Below are positions 27,416 to 37,018 of a stretch of DNA of 64,000 bases, piece after piece. Where the stretch lies: NCBI RefSeq assembly GCF_014197855.1, contig NZ_JACIGJ010000003.1, forward strand, positions 186,001-250,000, read 5' to 3'. This stretch comes from Roseospira marina (lineage in GTDB: Bacteria > Pseudomonadota > Alphaproteobacteria > Rhodospirillales > Rhodospirillaceae). Below the pieces are notes generated by a model, which had not been told where the DNA came from, ran no database searches, and was given only the letters and a program-made list of their open reading frames with translations. Each line of letters opens with the position of its first letter. The first letter of the stretch is position 1. The translations under genes were made by a program, and so were the position numbers.

Positions 27416-27925
27416 TCAGGGAGAGATTTTCCGTCCCTCGGGTCCGGTCAGCCGGGTGACCGGCGGCGGGCTCCGTTTGACCGGCTTGGTCACCACATAG
27501 GTAAAGTACCGCCGGATGCCCAGACCGGCCGACAGAAGCTGGTCCATGAAGGCCTGATAGGATTCCAAATCGCGCGCCAGCACCTTCAGGATGTAGTCGA
27601 TGCCGCCCCCCAGGGAATCGCACTCGTGGATTTCGGGGTGATCCTGGATCGCGCGCTCGAACCGCGCGAAGTCGGCCGGCAAGTGGCTTTCCAACTCCAC
27701 CGTCACGACCACCTGGGTCAGAGGGCCGAACGCCTTCAGCGACACCCGGGCTTCGTAGCCCTCGATGATGCCGGCGTCCTCCAGATGGCGCAGGCGCTCC
27801 CAGCAGGGCGTGGACGACAGGTGAACGCGGCGCGCCAGTTCCGATTTCGACAGGCGGCCTTCCCGTTGCAGAATCTCAATGATCCGAAGGTCGCGCTCGT
27901 CCAGTTTCACGCCGTTGGTTTTCAT
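27416..27925 (-). CDS. Lrp/AsnC family transcriptional regulator
   Basis: A 169-residue regulator. The N-terminal winged helix-turn-helix (LDERDLRIIEILQREGRLSK pattern, then LARRVHLSSTPCWERLRHLE) is followed by the RAM ligand-binding domain (VVVTVELESH, GGGIDYILKVLARDLESYQ). A charged tail after residue 148 is longer than usual. It lies 116 bases upstream of the aldehyde dehydrogenase on the same strand and is the likely amino-acid-responsive regulator of that gene pair. Its relatives include DoeX of ectoine catabolism. Confidence 0.9.
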   Translation of the reverse strand: MKTNGVKLDERDLRIIEILQREGRLSKSELARRVHLSSTPCWERLRHLEDAGIIEGYEARVSLKAFGPLTQVVVTVELESHLPADFARFERAIQDHPEIHECDSLGGGIDYILKVLARDLESYQAFMDQLLSAGLGIRRYFTYVVTKPVKRSPPPVTRLTGPEGRKISP

Positions 27926-28042
27926 GCGCTCCGATGCCGCCCTACGAGCGGGTCACGCCGCCGCCCCGCCGATATGTCACCGCTTATATGAAGCCGAACC
28001 CCGGCCATAGACAATAACGATGCGCGCGAAATGCCCCGTTCG

Positions 28043-29080
28043 CTACCGCGACCGCCCGCCGGTCATGCGCGCGCCCTGAGCCAGGCGCAGCAGCACACGG
28101 GCGCACACCACCTCCGGCGGCGGACCGAAGCTCTTGCAGTCGGCCTCCGCCTCCAGCAGCAGATCGAGCGCCTGCCCCAACCGGGCGCCGTCCCAGCGGC
28201 GGACCTGCGCGAGAATGCGGTCCTTGTGCTTGAAGATCGGCGGCGGACGCAAGGACGACACCGCCTGATCCGGCGAGCGCCCGCTGGCCACCGCCCCCAC
28301 CGCCAGATGCAGACGCTGAAAGTGCCGCGAGACCCCGCGCAGCACCGGAATGGGACCGGTTCCGCTGCGCAGCAGCCGGTCAAGGACACGCTGGGCCTGC
28401 GTATCATCGCCGTCCGCGACCGCCATCGCCAGATCGTCCATGCCAAGCGCCGCGCTGTCGCCGACGCAGGCGACCGCCTCCGCCAGGGAAATCTCCCCCG
28501 GCTCGCCCTTGTGGGTGATGAGCTTTTCCAACTCCGCACGGGTCAGCAGCCGGTCCCCGCCCAGATGGCCGAGCAGAAAAGCCATGGCATCGCGCCCCGC
28601 CGTCATGCGGTGTGGCGCCAGAGTCTCGTGAATGACGTCTTCCAGTGCCCGCCCATCGTCCGCATAGCACGGGATCGCCGCGGCCGCATCCGCCTGCTCG
28701 AACAGCTTACGCAGGCTGGAGCGCGGCCCCAGATCGCCGGCCAGGACAAGCACCAGCGAATCCCCGGCCGGATCGTCCAGAAACGCCTCCATGGCGCGGG
28801 CTAGACCGTCCGTCGCGTCCATGATGCGCAGCACCCGGCGGCCGCCCATCAGCGACTGCGACGCCGCCTCGTCGGCCAGACGCGCCGGATCGTCGCCCAG
28901 GCGCGCGCCCGGCAGTTCGGTTACACGAAAGGGATCGGCGATATCCGCCACCACCGTCCGCGTCAGGGCGTCCACGCGCTCGCGCGCCAGCCCACGGTCC
29001 GGCCCGTACACCAGAACGGCCCGGACGGCCGGATCCGGCCGCTTGACGAAGGCGGCGACGGCCGCGGGCTTCAGTTTCAT
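28043..29080 (-). CDS. holA: DNA polymerase III subunit delta
   Basis: A 345-residue delta subunit of the clamp loader, which opens the beta clamp during replication. It starts MKLKPAAVAAFVKR and has the family segments VLVYGPDRGLARERVDAL, SLMGGRRVLRI, the acidic LLTRAELEKLITH and a helical C-terminal collar (HFQRLHLAVGAV, PPPIFKHKDRI). Length is normal. In many alphaproteobacteria it follows leuS-lptE, but those are not adjacent here; the gap upstream leads to the divergent ATP-grasp gene. Confidence 0.9.
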   Translation of the reverse strand: MKLKPAAVAAFVKRPDPAVRAVLVYGPDRGLARERVDALTRTVVADIADPFRVTELPGARLGDDPARLADEAASQSLMGGRRVLRIMDATDGLARAMEAFLDDPAGDSLVLVLAGDLGPRSSLRKLFEQADAAAAIPCYADDGRALEDVIHETLAPHRMTAGRDAMAFLLGHLGGDRLLTRAELEKLITHKGEPGEISLAEAVACVGDSAALGMDDLAMAVADGDDTQAQRVLDRLLRSGTGPIPVLRGVSRHFQRLHLAVGAVASGRSPDQAVSSLRPPPIFKHKDRILAQVRRWDGARLGQALDLLLEAEADCKSFGPPPEVVCARVLLRLAQGARMTGGRSR

Positions 29081-29361
29081 CGGGCTCCCTCAATTCCTGC
29101 CGGCCGAATCACACCGGCCTGGACGCGGACAGAAGGCCTAGCAGACGACCGCCGTTCGAGAAAGCCGGAGCTGACCCTCCGGTCGGATCGTGTGCCTGCT
29201 TTCAAGGCACCCATTTCCAATTGACGGCCCCGTAATCACTGGTGCAGCCTTTTTGCGATGCGGCGACGCATTCCGCGCGCTCGATACGGGAGCTTCGGGC
29301 GCACGGAACGTCCACGGTTTTGCGTGGGCGAAAACGAACAGGGAACGGGAGGGCTGGCGGA

Positions 29362-30789
29362 ATGGGGCCGAAGGCACCGGCGGCATTCGATGAAATGCAA
29401 AAGACCGCGAACAAGGTCCGCGCACCCTACCAGACCTATTCCAAGTGGCTTAAAAAGATGCCGGAGGATCTGCTGTCGCGTCGGCATGCGCAGGCCGACA
29501 TGCTGTTCCGGCGCATCGGGATCACCTTCGCGGTCTACGGCGAGGCCTCCGGCGGCGAACGCCTGATTCCGTTCGACGTCATCCCGCGCATCATCAGCCG
29601 CGACGAGTGGAAGATGCTGTCCCGGGGCGTCTGCCAGCGCATCGACGCCCTGAACCGGTTCATCCACGATGTCTACCATGACCAGGAGATCCTGCGCGCC
29701 GGCAAGGTCCCGACGGATCTGGTTCTGGCCAACGACCTGTTCCGCGAGGAGATGAAGGGCTTCACACCCCCGGGTGGGGTGTACGTCCACATCGGCGGCA
29801 TCGACGTGGTGCGCACCGGCGAGAACGCGTTCCACGTCCTGGAGGACAACCTGCGCACCCCATCCGGCGTGTCCTACATGCTGGAAGACCGGGAAATCAT
29901 GATGCGCCTGTTCCCGGACCTGTTCGACACCTACCCCATCGCCCCGGTGAATCACTACCCGCAGGAGCTTCTGCGCAATCTGCGCTACGTCGCTCCGGCA
30001 GGCCGCGACGAGGAGCCCACCGTCGTCCTGCTCACCCCGGGACAGTTCAACAGCGCCTACTTCGAGCATGCCTTCCTCGCCGACGAGATGGGCGTGGAGT
30101 TGGTGCAGGGCCAGGACCTGTTCGTCGAGGACGACGCGGTCTACATGCGCACCATCGAGGGACCGCGCCGGGTCGATGTGATCTACCGCCGCATCGACGA
30201 CGATTTCCTGGACCCGAAAGCCTTCCGCCCCGACAGCGCGTTGGGCGTGCCCGGCCTGTTCGAGGCCTACCGCAAGGGCCGGGTGACCCTCGCCAACGCC
30301 ATCGGCACCGGCATCGCCGACGACAAGGCGATCTATCACCACGTCCCGGACATGATCCGCTTTTACCTGGGCGAGGAGCCGATCCTGGCCAACGTCGAGA
30401 CGTGGTTCCTGAAACGCGAGGACCATCGCACGTACGTGCTGGAGCATCTGGCCGAACTGGTGGTCAAGGAGGTCCACGGCTCCGGCGGCTACGGCATGCT
30501 GGTCGGGCCGAAGTCGACCACGCAGGAGATCAGCGCCTACCGCGAGCGCATTCTCGCCGATCCGGGCAACTTCATCGCGCAGCCGACGCTGGCGCTGTCC
30601 ACCTGCCCCACCTTCGTCGATCAGGGCATCGCGCCGCGCCATGTGGACCTGCGGCCGTTCGTGCTGACCGGCGAGAAGACCACCGTGGTGCCCGGCGGCC
30701 TGACCCGTGTGGCCCTTCGCGAGGGCTCGCTGGTGGTGAACTCATCGCAGGGCGGGGGCACCAAGGACACCTGGGTGCTGGAGCGCTGA
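29362..30789 (+). CDS. Circularly permuted type 2 ATP-grasp protein
   Basis: A 475-residue protein of the circularly permuted ATP-grasp family (DUF404/DUF407). Family segments are visible: RIDALNRFIHDVYHDQEIL, VLEDNLRTPSGVSYMLE, DVIYRRIDDDFLDP and the C-terminal VVKEVHGSGGYGMLVGP. Such proteins are thought to form peptide-like bonds on an unknown substrate. ATG 29362 has GGGAGGG upstream. It is followed 4 bases later by an alpha-E gene, its constant partner. The transglutaminase-like and proteasome-like genes that often complete this cluster are absent here. Confidence 0.9.
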   Translation: MGPKAPAAFDEMQKTANKVRAPYQTYSKWLKKMPEDLLSRRHAQADMLFRRIGITFAVYGEASGGERLIPFDVIPRIISRDEWKMLSRGVCQRIDALNRFIHDVYHDQEILRAGKVPTDLVLANDLFREEMKGFTPPGGVYVHIGGIDVVRTGENAFHVLEDNLRTPSGVSYMLEDREIMMRLFPDLFDTYPIAPVNHYPQELLRNLRYVAPAGRDEEPTVVLLTPGQFNSAYFEHAFLADEMGVELVQGQDLFVEDDAVYMRTIEGPRRVDVIYRRIDDDFLDPKAFRPDSALGVPGLFEAYRKGRVTLANAIGTGIADDKAIYHHVPDMIRFYLGEEPILANVETWFLKREDHRTYVLEHLAELVVKEVHGSGGYGMLVGPKSTTQEISAYRERILADPGNFIAQPTLALSTCPTFVDQGIAPRHVDLRPFVLTGEKTTVVPGGLTRVALREGSLVVNSSQGGGTKDTWVLER

Positions 30790-30793
30790 TGCG

Positions 30794-31732
30794 ATGCTGA
30801 GCCGAACCGCCGAAAACCTGTACTGGATGGCGCGCCTTGTGGAGCGGTCCGAGAACATGGCCCGGATCCTCGACGTCAGCCACCGGATGTCGCAATTGCC
30901 GGGGGGCGAAGACGCCTCGCGGGAGTGGCTGCCGGCGCTGGTCATCTCGGGCCAACATGAGGACTACGAGCGCAAGTACGCCGGCATCAATGCCGGCCAC
31001 GTCATCGCCTACATGGCGCTGGACCCGGACAACCCGTCCTCGATCCACAGCATCGTGCGGGCTGCCCGCGAGAACGCCCGCGCCGAACGCAACGTCCTGC
31101 CCAACGAGGTGTTCGAATCCATCAACACCACTTGGCTGGAGATGCAGGACATCCAGTATTCGCGGCTGGTCGAATGGGGCTACCGCGAGTTCTTTGACTG
31201 GGTCAAGCTGCGAAGTCAGGTCTTTTCGGGCGTCGTGGGAGGAACCATGCTGACCACCGACGCCTATTACTTTACAAAACTTGGCATGATGATCGAACGC
31301 GCCGACAATACCGCGCGGCTGCTTGATGTGAAATATCATGTCCTGGTGCCGGACGAGGACAAGGCCGACGAGGCCGTGGACTACTACCAGTGGGGCGCGC
31401 TGCTGCGGGCGCTGAGCGCGTTCAAGGCCTACCGTATGATCTATCGCGACAGCATCAAGCCGCGTCAGGTCGTGGACCTGCTGGTGCTGCGCCGGGAGTT
31501 TCCGCGTGCCCTGCACGCCTGCTACGCGCAGATGGTGCCCATCCTGGAGACCCTGCGCGCTGAGGCGGAATGCACCCGCATGGCGGGCCAGATGTACGCC
31601 CGGTTGCGCTATGACCGGCCGCAGGACGTCACCCGGCGCGGCCTGCACCGCTTCCTGACCGACTTCGTCACCCGCAACGGCCAGATCTCCAACGAGATCG
31701 CCCGCGCCTTCCTGTTTGTTCCGGCCGACTAA
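30794..31732 (+). CDS. Alpha-E domain protein (DUF403)
   Basis: A 312-residue helical protein of the alpha-E family. It begins with the signature MLSRTAENLYWMARLVERSEN and contains the typical GTMLTTDAYYFTKLGMMIERADNT-type segment in pieces (YYFTKLGMMIERADN) and ALSAFKAYRMIYRD. Its enzymatic role is unknown; it always travels with circularly permuted ATP-grasp proteins, as here, where the genes are 4 bases apart. Confidence 0.9.
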   Translation: MLSRTAENLYWMARLVERSENMARILDVSHRMSQLPGGEDASREWLPALVISGQHEDYERKYAGINAGHVIAYMALDPDNPSSIHSIVRAARENARAERNVLPNEVFESINTTWLEMQDIQYSRLVEWGYREFFDWVKLRSQVFSGVVGGTMLTTDAYYFTKLGMMIERADNTARLLDVKYHVLVPDEDKADEAVDYYQWGALLRALSAFKAYRMIYRDSIKPRQVVDLLVLRREFPRALHACYAQMVPILETLRAEAECTRMAGQMYARLRYDRPQDVTRRGLHRFLTDFVTRNGQISNEIARAFLFVPAD

Positions 31733-31752
31733 GGTCCTTTAAGCGGCGTCCG

Positions 31753-32391
31753 TCAGGCTGCCACGGGCGCCTCTACCCGCGCCACCGGCACCGCGACCTC
31801 GTTGCGGCGCAGGAAGGGCAGCGTCGAAGGCGGATCGTAGAACCACCCGACGGCGGGCCCCTGCGGCGCCCACGGCGTGCCGCTCAGACTCCGGTGCAGA
31901 AAGCCGGCCTGTCGGCGCACCATCGTGCCGCCGCGCAGCCCTGTGAAGCGCCGAACCGCCACCAGCGCCTCCGGGATCTCGACCAGGGTCACGCGCGGAT
32001 CGCGCGGCTGCGGCGCGGTCTCCGGCGTAAACGAAGCCGGTAGGAAGAACCGCATCGCATAGCCGTCCTTGGTGGATCCGCCTTTCGGCGACCCGGCGGA
32101 TTCCACCGGCACCGTCATCGGAATGGCGCTGCCATCGCGCCCCCCCTGGCTTTCCACCGGCGCCGTCATCGCGACCCGGTCGCCCGACGTATTGTTCCCC
32201 GCGATGTAGTCGAACAGGATCCGGAAGGCCCGCCCCCGGGTCATCGGACCATCCCCGCCGGGCAGGCGGGCCTCCACTGCCAACCGTGGCGGATAGCGTC
32301 GGATGGCGGTGGCTTGGTCCAACCGCTGCTCGACGGTGAACGCCGGTTCTTCAATGCGATCTCGAATGCCGAACACGGAACACACGCCCAT
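31753..32391 (-). CDS. SOUL/HBP family heme-binding protein
   Basis: A 212-residue SOUL-family protein. It shows the family pattern near the N-terminus (AIRRYPPRLAVEA), then FRILFDYIAGNNTSGDRVAMTAPV, SFTPETAPQPRDPRV and the WFYDPPSTLPFLRRNEVAV end. Members bind haem or tetrapyrroles; a physiological role in bacteria is not settled. No signal peptide is evident. It converges on the alpha-E gene with a 20-base gap. Confidence 0.85.
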   Translation of the reverse strand: MGVCSVFGIRDRIEEPAFTVEQRLDQATAIRRYPPRLAVEARLPGGDGPMTRGRAFRILFDYIAGNNTSGDRVAMTAPVESQGGRDGSAIPMTVPVESAGSPKGGSTKDGYAMRFFLPASFTPETAPQPRDPRVTLVEIPEALVAVRRFTGLRGGTMVRRQAGFLHRSLSGTPWAPQGPAVGWFYDPPSTLPFLRRNEVAVPVARVEAPVAA

Positions 32392-32537
32392 AAGGACTCT
32401 CCCGATCGTTGTTGCCTGAACACGGGCCGGCGGGATCTGTACGCGGGCGGCGCGGCGCTGGATCCGCCGCAGTGCGCGGTCTATATAGGCGCGGCGCCGC
32501 TCCGACTCCCTTTCGCCGCAAGGTCCGCTCCACCGTC

Positions 32538-33569
32538 ATGACCGATCCGTCCGCTCCTGCCGCCACACCCCTGGCCTCGCCCCCGGTCACACCGACACCC
32601 GCCGTCTCCATCGTCGTGCCCATGTTCAACGAGGCCGACTGCGTGGCCGAGTTCCACCGCCGGACCTCGGCGGCACTGGACGGCATGGGCGCCCCCTGGG
32701 AGATCGTAGCGGTCAGCGACGGCTCGACCGACGATACCAACGCGCATCTCGCCGCGCTGGCCCGGGACGAACCCCGCCTGCGTCCGTTCTTCCTGACCCG
32801 CAACACCGGCCAGTGGGCCGCCCTGTCCGCCGGCTTCCGGGTCGCGCGTGGGGAGTATGTGGTGGTGATGGACGCGGATCTCCAGAACCGGCCGGAGGAT
32901 ATTCCCCGGATGGTGGCGGAGGCGCGCAAGGGCTTCGACCTCGTCTCCGGTCGCCGCACCAACCGCCCGGAAAGCGCCGTGCTGCGCCTGCTGCCCAGTC
33001 GGGCGGCCAACGCCATGCTGCGCGCGACCACCGGCTGCCCGGCCCGCGACATGGGCGGGTTCAAGTGCCTGCGCGGCGACGTGGCGCGCAAGCTGCGGCT
33101 GCGCGCCGGCCAGCACCGCTTGCTACCGGCACTGGTCCACCTGATGGGCGGCTCCATCGGCGAGGTGGACGTACACGCGGACGCCCGCTTCGCCGGCACG
33201 AGTAAGTACGGCATCGGTCGCACGGTGGATGTGCTGTTCGATATTCTGATGCTGTGGTTCCAGGCCAGTTTCAAGGCGCGGCCGATCTACCTGTTCGGCC
33301 GCATCAGCCTGATGACGCTCGCGATCTGCATCGCGGCGTTCCTGTGGATCGGCGTGGACCGGGTGCTGTTCGGCAACCCGATGACGGAGCGGCCGTTCTT
33401 CTACATCTCCATGGGCGCCGGGTTGGCGGCCATGACCTTGCTGGGGTTTGGGTTCGTGCTGGAGCTGCTGTCCGACACGCATGCCCGCATCGCCGGCCAG
33501 GACCCGTACCTCGTGCGCACCACCCCGCCGGGCGCCGACGCACGGGACGACACCCGGCACGACGGTTAA
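32538..33569 (+). CDS. Family 2 glycosyltransferase with two C-terminal membrane helices
   Basis: A 343-residue GT2 enzyme of the polyprenyl-phosphate (DPM1/ArnC/GtrB) type. The GT-A fold shows VSIVVPMFNEADC, VSDGSTDDTN and the nucleotide-sugar site VVMDADLQNRPED. Two transmembrane helices follow (LMTLAICIAAFLWIGVD and GLAAMTLLGFGFVLEL). It probably moves a sugar from a nucleotide sugar to undecaprenyl phosphate at the inner membrane; the sugar is unknown. The ATG at 32538 has only a weak ribosome binding site (AAGG), but conservation starts soon after it. It converges on the TPR-sulfotransferase gene with a 12-base gap. Confidence 0.85.
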   Translation: MTDPSAPAATPLASPPVTPTPAVSIVVPMFNEADCVAEFHRRTSAALDGMGAPWEIVAVSDGSTDDTNAHLAALARDEPRLRPFFLTRNTGQWAALSAGFRVARGEYVVVMDADLQNRPEDIPRMVAEARKGFDLVSGRRTNRPESAVLRLLPSRAANAMLRATTGCPARDMGGFKCLRGDVARKLRLRAGQHRLLPALVHLMGGSIGEVDVHADARFAGTSKYGIGRTVDVLFDILMLWFQASFKARPIYLFGRISLMTLAICIAAFLWIGVDRVLFGNPMTERPFFYISMGAGLAAMTLLGFGFVLELLSDTHARIAGQDPYLVRTTPPGADARDDTRHDG

Positions 33570-33581
33570 AACACGCCAGCC

Positions 33582-35633
33582 TCACACCCCCCGATCAAGC
33601 AGACCGTTCTCGTCCAACACCGCCCGCAGCGGCTCAAGCTGCTTGGCGTAGCGGCGCCAGCGCCCGACCGAGTGTGTGAACACCGGCTGGCGCACCTGCC
33701 ATTTGCTGGCGGTGTAGACCGCGCGTTCCGTCTCGTGGAAGCGCAGCACGGCGTCGTCCCAGGGCAGGCCGAGGAAATCGATCATGCGCCGGCCCTCACC
33801 CTCCAGGTCGGTGACCAGCGTCTCGTAATCCACGGTCAGCGTCCACAGCGGCAGCACGGCCCGCCAATGGGCCATCAGCCGGTCGTGCTGCACCATGGCG
33901 GCGCCGATGGTCTCCAGCCCGTTGGCGTAGGGAATGCCGTCTGAGAAGTTCTGTTGGAACAACGACAGGCCGGTGTCCATCGGGTCGCGCCGGCAGACGA
34001 TCACCCGCGCGCGCGGAAACAACAGGGCGATCAAGCCAAGCCGCATGGCGTTGTCCGGCAGCTTGTCGGTCACGCGCAGAGCCTCGGGCTTGCCGGCCCG
34101 CTGGGCCGCCGCGTCGAGCTCCGCCAGCACGCGGGCGGCCCCATCCGCCAGCTGCGGCCCGGGAACGTTGGCCAGCCCGGCGGGGTAGCCGCCGCCCAGC
34201 CCCTCGCGCAGCGTACGCTCCACATTCGGCATCACCCCGAGTTCCCCCGCGCCGACGGCCGCCGGGTGGCTGGCGATCATCTGTTCGACCAGCGACGTTC
34301 CCGAGCGCGGCATGCCGACGATGAAGACCGGCCGCTCGCTGGGGTTTCCCAGCGCCGCAAGCGACTCAAACAAATCGGGCGTGAAGACGTCGATCGACCG
34401 GTCGACCAGCGCGGTTCGGGCGGGGATATCGTCGGGACGCCCCGCGCCCTGCCGGGCGTTGGCCTCCGCCAGCGCCCCGAAGACCGCTGCCGGATCGGCT
34501 CCGGCATCATCCAGTCCCTTGCCGAGCGCGAACAGAATCTCGATGCGCGCGCTTTCGGGCTGGTCCGGCTCGGCGGCCGCCGTCCGCAGCGCCTCCAGCA
34601 TCGGATCGCCCGCCGCCACGGTGCCCGACTTGGCGAGCCCGCGCAGCGCGCCGACGTTGCCCGGCTCGCGCTCCAGCACGGCGGAGAACGCGGCGCGCGC
34701 CGCATCGAAGCGGCCTTGGCGCTGCAAGGCGTCGCCCAGCGTCAGGCGCGCCCCGATGTGATCGGGCACACGGGCCAGCAGGTCGCGCAGGACCGTCTCG
34801 GCGGCGTCCGCGCGCTGTTCGGCCAGCAGCGCACCGGCCAGATTGACGCCCAGTTCCACAGCCCCCGGCCCGGTGCCCGCGCGTTCGGTGGCCTTTTGCC
34901 AGACGGCGATGGCCTCCTCGCGGCGCCCGGCGGCGGACAGCGCCATGGCGAGGTCATTGGCCGCACCGGGATCGTTTTTGGCGCGCGCGGCGACGGCCTC
35001 CAACGGGGCGATCGCCTCCGACGGACGCCCCGCCCGGGTCAGAACACGCCCCAACAGGCTGAGAGCCGCCGCATCGCGCCGGTCGAGCGCCCGCGCGGCG
35101 CGGGCTTCCGCCTCGGCATCGTCGAACCGACCCGCTTCCATAAGCGCTGTGCCATAGGCAACCCGTGCGCGGCCGAAGCGCGGGGCCCGTTTCGCCGTCT
35201 CGGCGAACACGCCCAGGGCCGTGTCCCGCTGACCGAGCCGCCAGAGCGCGCTGCCCGCATTCACGCCATGGTCGGGCTGGTTCGGTTCAACGGTGGCGGC
35301 TTGCAGGAACAGACGCGCCGCCGGCTCCAGATGGCCCGCCTGCCCGGCCACCATGCCAAGGCCAGCCAGCGCCGGCGCACAGCGGTCGTCCAGCGACAGC
35401 GCCTCGCGGAACCGACGCTCGGCCCCGCGCACGTCCCCCTTGGACAGGTGGCGATGCCCCTCGGCGGCGAGCGCGCGCGGGTTCCCGGTCGGCGGTGCGG
35501 CTTTGGCCCCGCCACGAACGCCGACCGCCGGGCGCGCGCCCGGCACCAGATGCGCCAGCGTGCCACCCGAGGACGGACCGGTTGTGCGACCCGCGGCGCT
35601 CTTCGGCGGCGGCGCCTTCGACTTCTTGCTCAT
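33582..35633 (-). CDS. TPR-repeat sulfotransferase family protein
   Basis: A 683-residue protein. After a Lys/Pro-rich start, residues 50-360 form TPR repeats (for example AERRFREALSLDDRCAPALA and AEAEARAARALDRRDAAAL). The C-terminal domain (about 420-680) is a sulfotransferase fold with the 5'-phosphosulfate loop VFIVGMPRSGTSLVEQM and the 3'-phosphate segment VIVCRRDPMDTGLS. It would use PAPS to sulfate an unknown target bound by the TPRs. ATG 35633 follows GGGAGAGGGA; an in-frame ATG 30 bases earlier is possible. Confidence 0.88.
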   Translation of the reverse strand: MSKKSKAPPPKSAAGRTTGPSSGGTLAHLVPGARPAVGVRGGAKAAPPTGNPRALAAEGHRHLSKGDVRGAERRFREALSLDDRCAPALAGLGMVAGQAGHLEPAARLFLQAATVEPNQPDHGVNAGSALWRLGQRDTALGVFAETAKRAPRFGRARVAYGTALMEAGRFDDAEAEARAARALDRRDAAALSLLGRVLTRAGRPSEAIAPLEAVAARAKNDPGAANDLAMALSAAGRREEAIAVWQKATERAGTGPGAVELGVNLAGALLAEQRADAAETVLRDLLARVPDHIGARLTLGDALQRQGRFDAARAAFSAVLEREPGNVGALRGLAKSGTVAAGDPMLEALRTAAAEPDQPESARIEILFALGKGLDDAGADPAAVFGALAEANARQGAGRPDDIPARTALVDRSIDVFTPDLFESLAALGNPSERPVFIVGMPRSGTSLVEQMIASHPAAVGAGELGVMPNVERTLREGLGGGYPAGLANVPGPQLADGAARVLAELDAAAQRAGKPEALRVTDKLPDNAMRLGLIALLFPRARVIVCRRDPMDTGLSLFQQNFSDGIPYANGLETIGAAMVQHDRLMAHWRAVLPLWTLTVDYETLVTDLEGEGRRMIDFLGLPWDDAVLRFHETERAVYTASKWQVRQPVFTHSVGRWRRYAKQLEPLRAVLDENGLLDRGV

Positions 35634-35743
35634 TCCCTCTCCCGCCTTTTTGCCCGGGTCCATTGGACCGCCATGAAAAAGGGGTTCCGGCCACCGCCGC
35701 AACCCCTTTTCCGAACCGGTGCGGCCCGAACGGCCTCGCGCCT

Positions 35744-37018
35744 CTAGAACCGAAGCGTCGCGCCGATGCTGAGGATGTCGATGCTGTTTTCGTACGTGCC
35801 CTCCACGGTGCCCTGGCTGGTGGTCTCGTGCAGCGAGGAATCCTTCACGAAGACGTGCGCATAGCCGGCATCGACGCTGAGCCAGTCCTCGAAGTGATAC
35901 GAGGCGCCGCCCGAGAGCCAATAGCGATCCTCGCCGGGAATGCGGGCCGTGCGGTACTTGTCCGGAATCGGAGTCATGTCGTAGGCCACGCCGCCCCGGA
36001 ACGTCCAGTTCTCGTTGGGCGTCCAGATCCCGCCAAGCGCCACGAACACGGTGTCGTGCCAGTTCTCCTCCGTCAGGCTGTCGGCGCCCTGATCGGCGTC
36101 CACGCGCAATTCATCGAACACGGACCAGCGGGTCCATGCCGCGTCGGCGACGACCGCCCACTCGGGATTGAAGGCGTGATAGACGCCCACGCTCAGCACA
36201 TCCGGCGTGGTCAGATCGGCGCTGGCGTCGCTGTTCACCAGACCGCGCGACTGGGCCAGCAGCGGCGAGACGCCGTGATACTTCACCTTACCATCGAAAG
36301 TGTGCTCGACCTGGGAGCGGTAGTTGACGCCAATCCGGGAGTTTTCGTCGAACTCCCACATCGCCGCGAGGTTGAAGCCAAAGCCAAGGTCCTCGCCATT
36401 CAGCTTCTGAAGGCCGTCGCCCGGCGCCAGCCCCATATTATTGACGGCGGTGGTCAACCGCACGCCGGTGTACTGGAACACCGGCCCGGCCGAGACCGAC
36501 AGGTTGTCCGTCACCCGATAGGCCAGACTGGGCATGATGCTGGTCGACTGAAGGTAGGAATCCAGCGCCTGATAGCGCCCGACCCAGTCGTTCGAGTACG
36601 ACGTGCTCATGCCGAAGGGCGTGTTGATCGCCAGACCGAAGCGCAGATCGTCGGTCAGGGTATAGACGCCGTAAATCGAGGGCAGCATCGCGTCGTCGGC
36701 CGCGTCTCCACCGTCAACGCCTGTGACCGGCGTGCCAAACACCGTGCTCGCGGACCCGCTGAAGCGGGCCTGGGGCATCACAAGGGCGGCCGTCATGCTG
36801 CCCTGATTCCCCTTGAGGCGGGTCATGCCCGCTGGGTTGAAGAAGGCCGTACTGGGATCGTACGCCTTGGCCGTCGATCCGGCGTAGGCGTTCCCCAATC
36901 CCTCGCTGCTCTGCTCCTTGAGCTGGAAGCCGGAGGCCCCCGCCGCGCTTGCCCAGAGTGTCACCGCCCCGACGCAGCCGATTGCAATCAGACCGCATCC
37001 CTTGGTCCAAACCATCAT
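35744..37018 (-). CDS. FadL/OmpP1 family outer membrane transporter
   Basis: A 424-residue outer-membrane beta-barrel with a signal peptide ending in AAGASG. The N-terminal plug region has the family hallmarks GFQLKEQSSEGLGNAYAG and PSTAFFNPAGMTRL; the chain ends in GATLRF, the C-terminal Phe typical of barrels. FadL relatives import long-chain fatty acids or other hydrophobic compounds such as aromatics. There are two adjacent ATG codons (37018 and 37015). An A+T-rich region with a perfect -10 box lies upstream. Confidence 0.9.
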   Translation of the reverse strand: MMVWTKGCGLIAIGCVGAVTLWASAAGASGFQLKEQSSEGLGNAYAGSTAKAYDPSTAFFNPAGMTRLKGNQGSMTAALVMPQARFSGSASTVFGTPVTGVDGGDAADDAMLPSIYGVYTLTDDLRFGLAINTPFGMSTSYSNDWVGRYQALDSYLQSTSIMPSLAYRVTDNLSVSAGPVFQYTGVRLTTAVNNMGLAPGDGLQKLNGEDLGFGFNLAAMWEFDENSRIGVNYRSQVEHTFDGKVKYHGVSPLLAQSRGLVNSDASADLTTPDVLSVGVYHAFNPEWAVVADAAWTRWSVFDELRVDADQGADSLTEENWHDTVFVALGGIWTPNENWTFRGGVAYDMTPIPDKYRTARIPGEDRYWLSGGASYHFEDWLSVDAGYAHVFVKDSSLHETTSQGTVEGTYENSIDILSIGATLRF

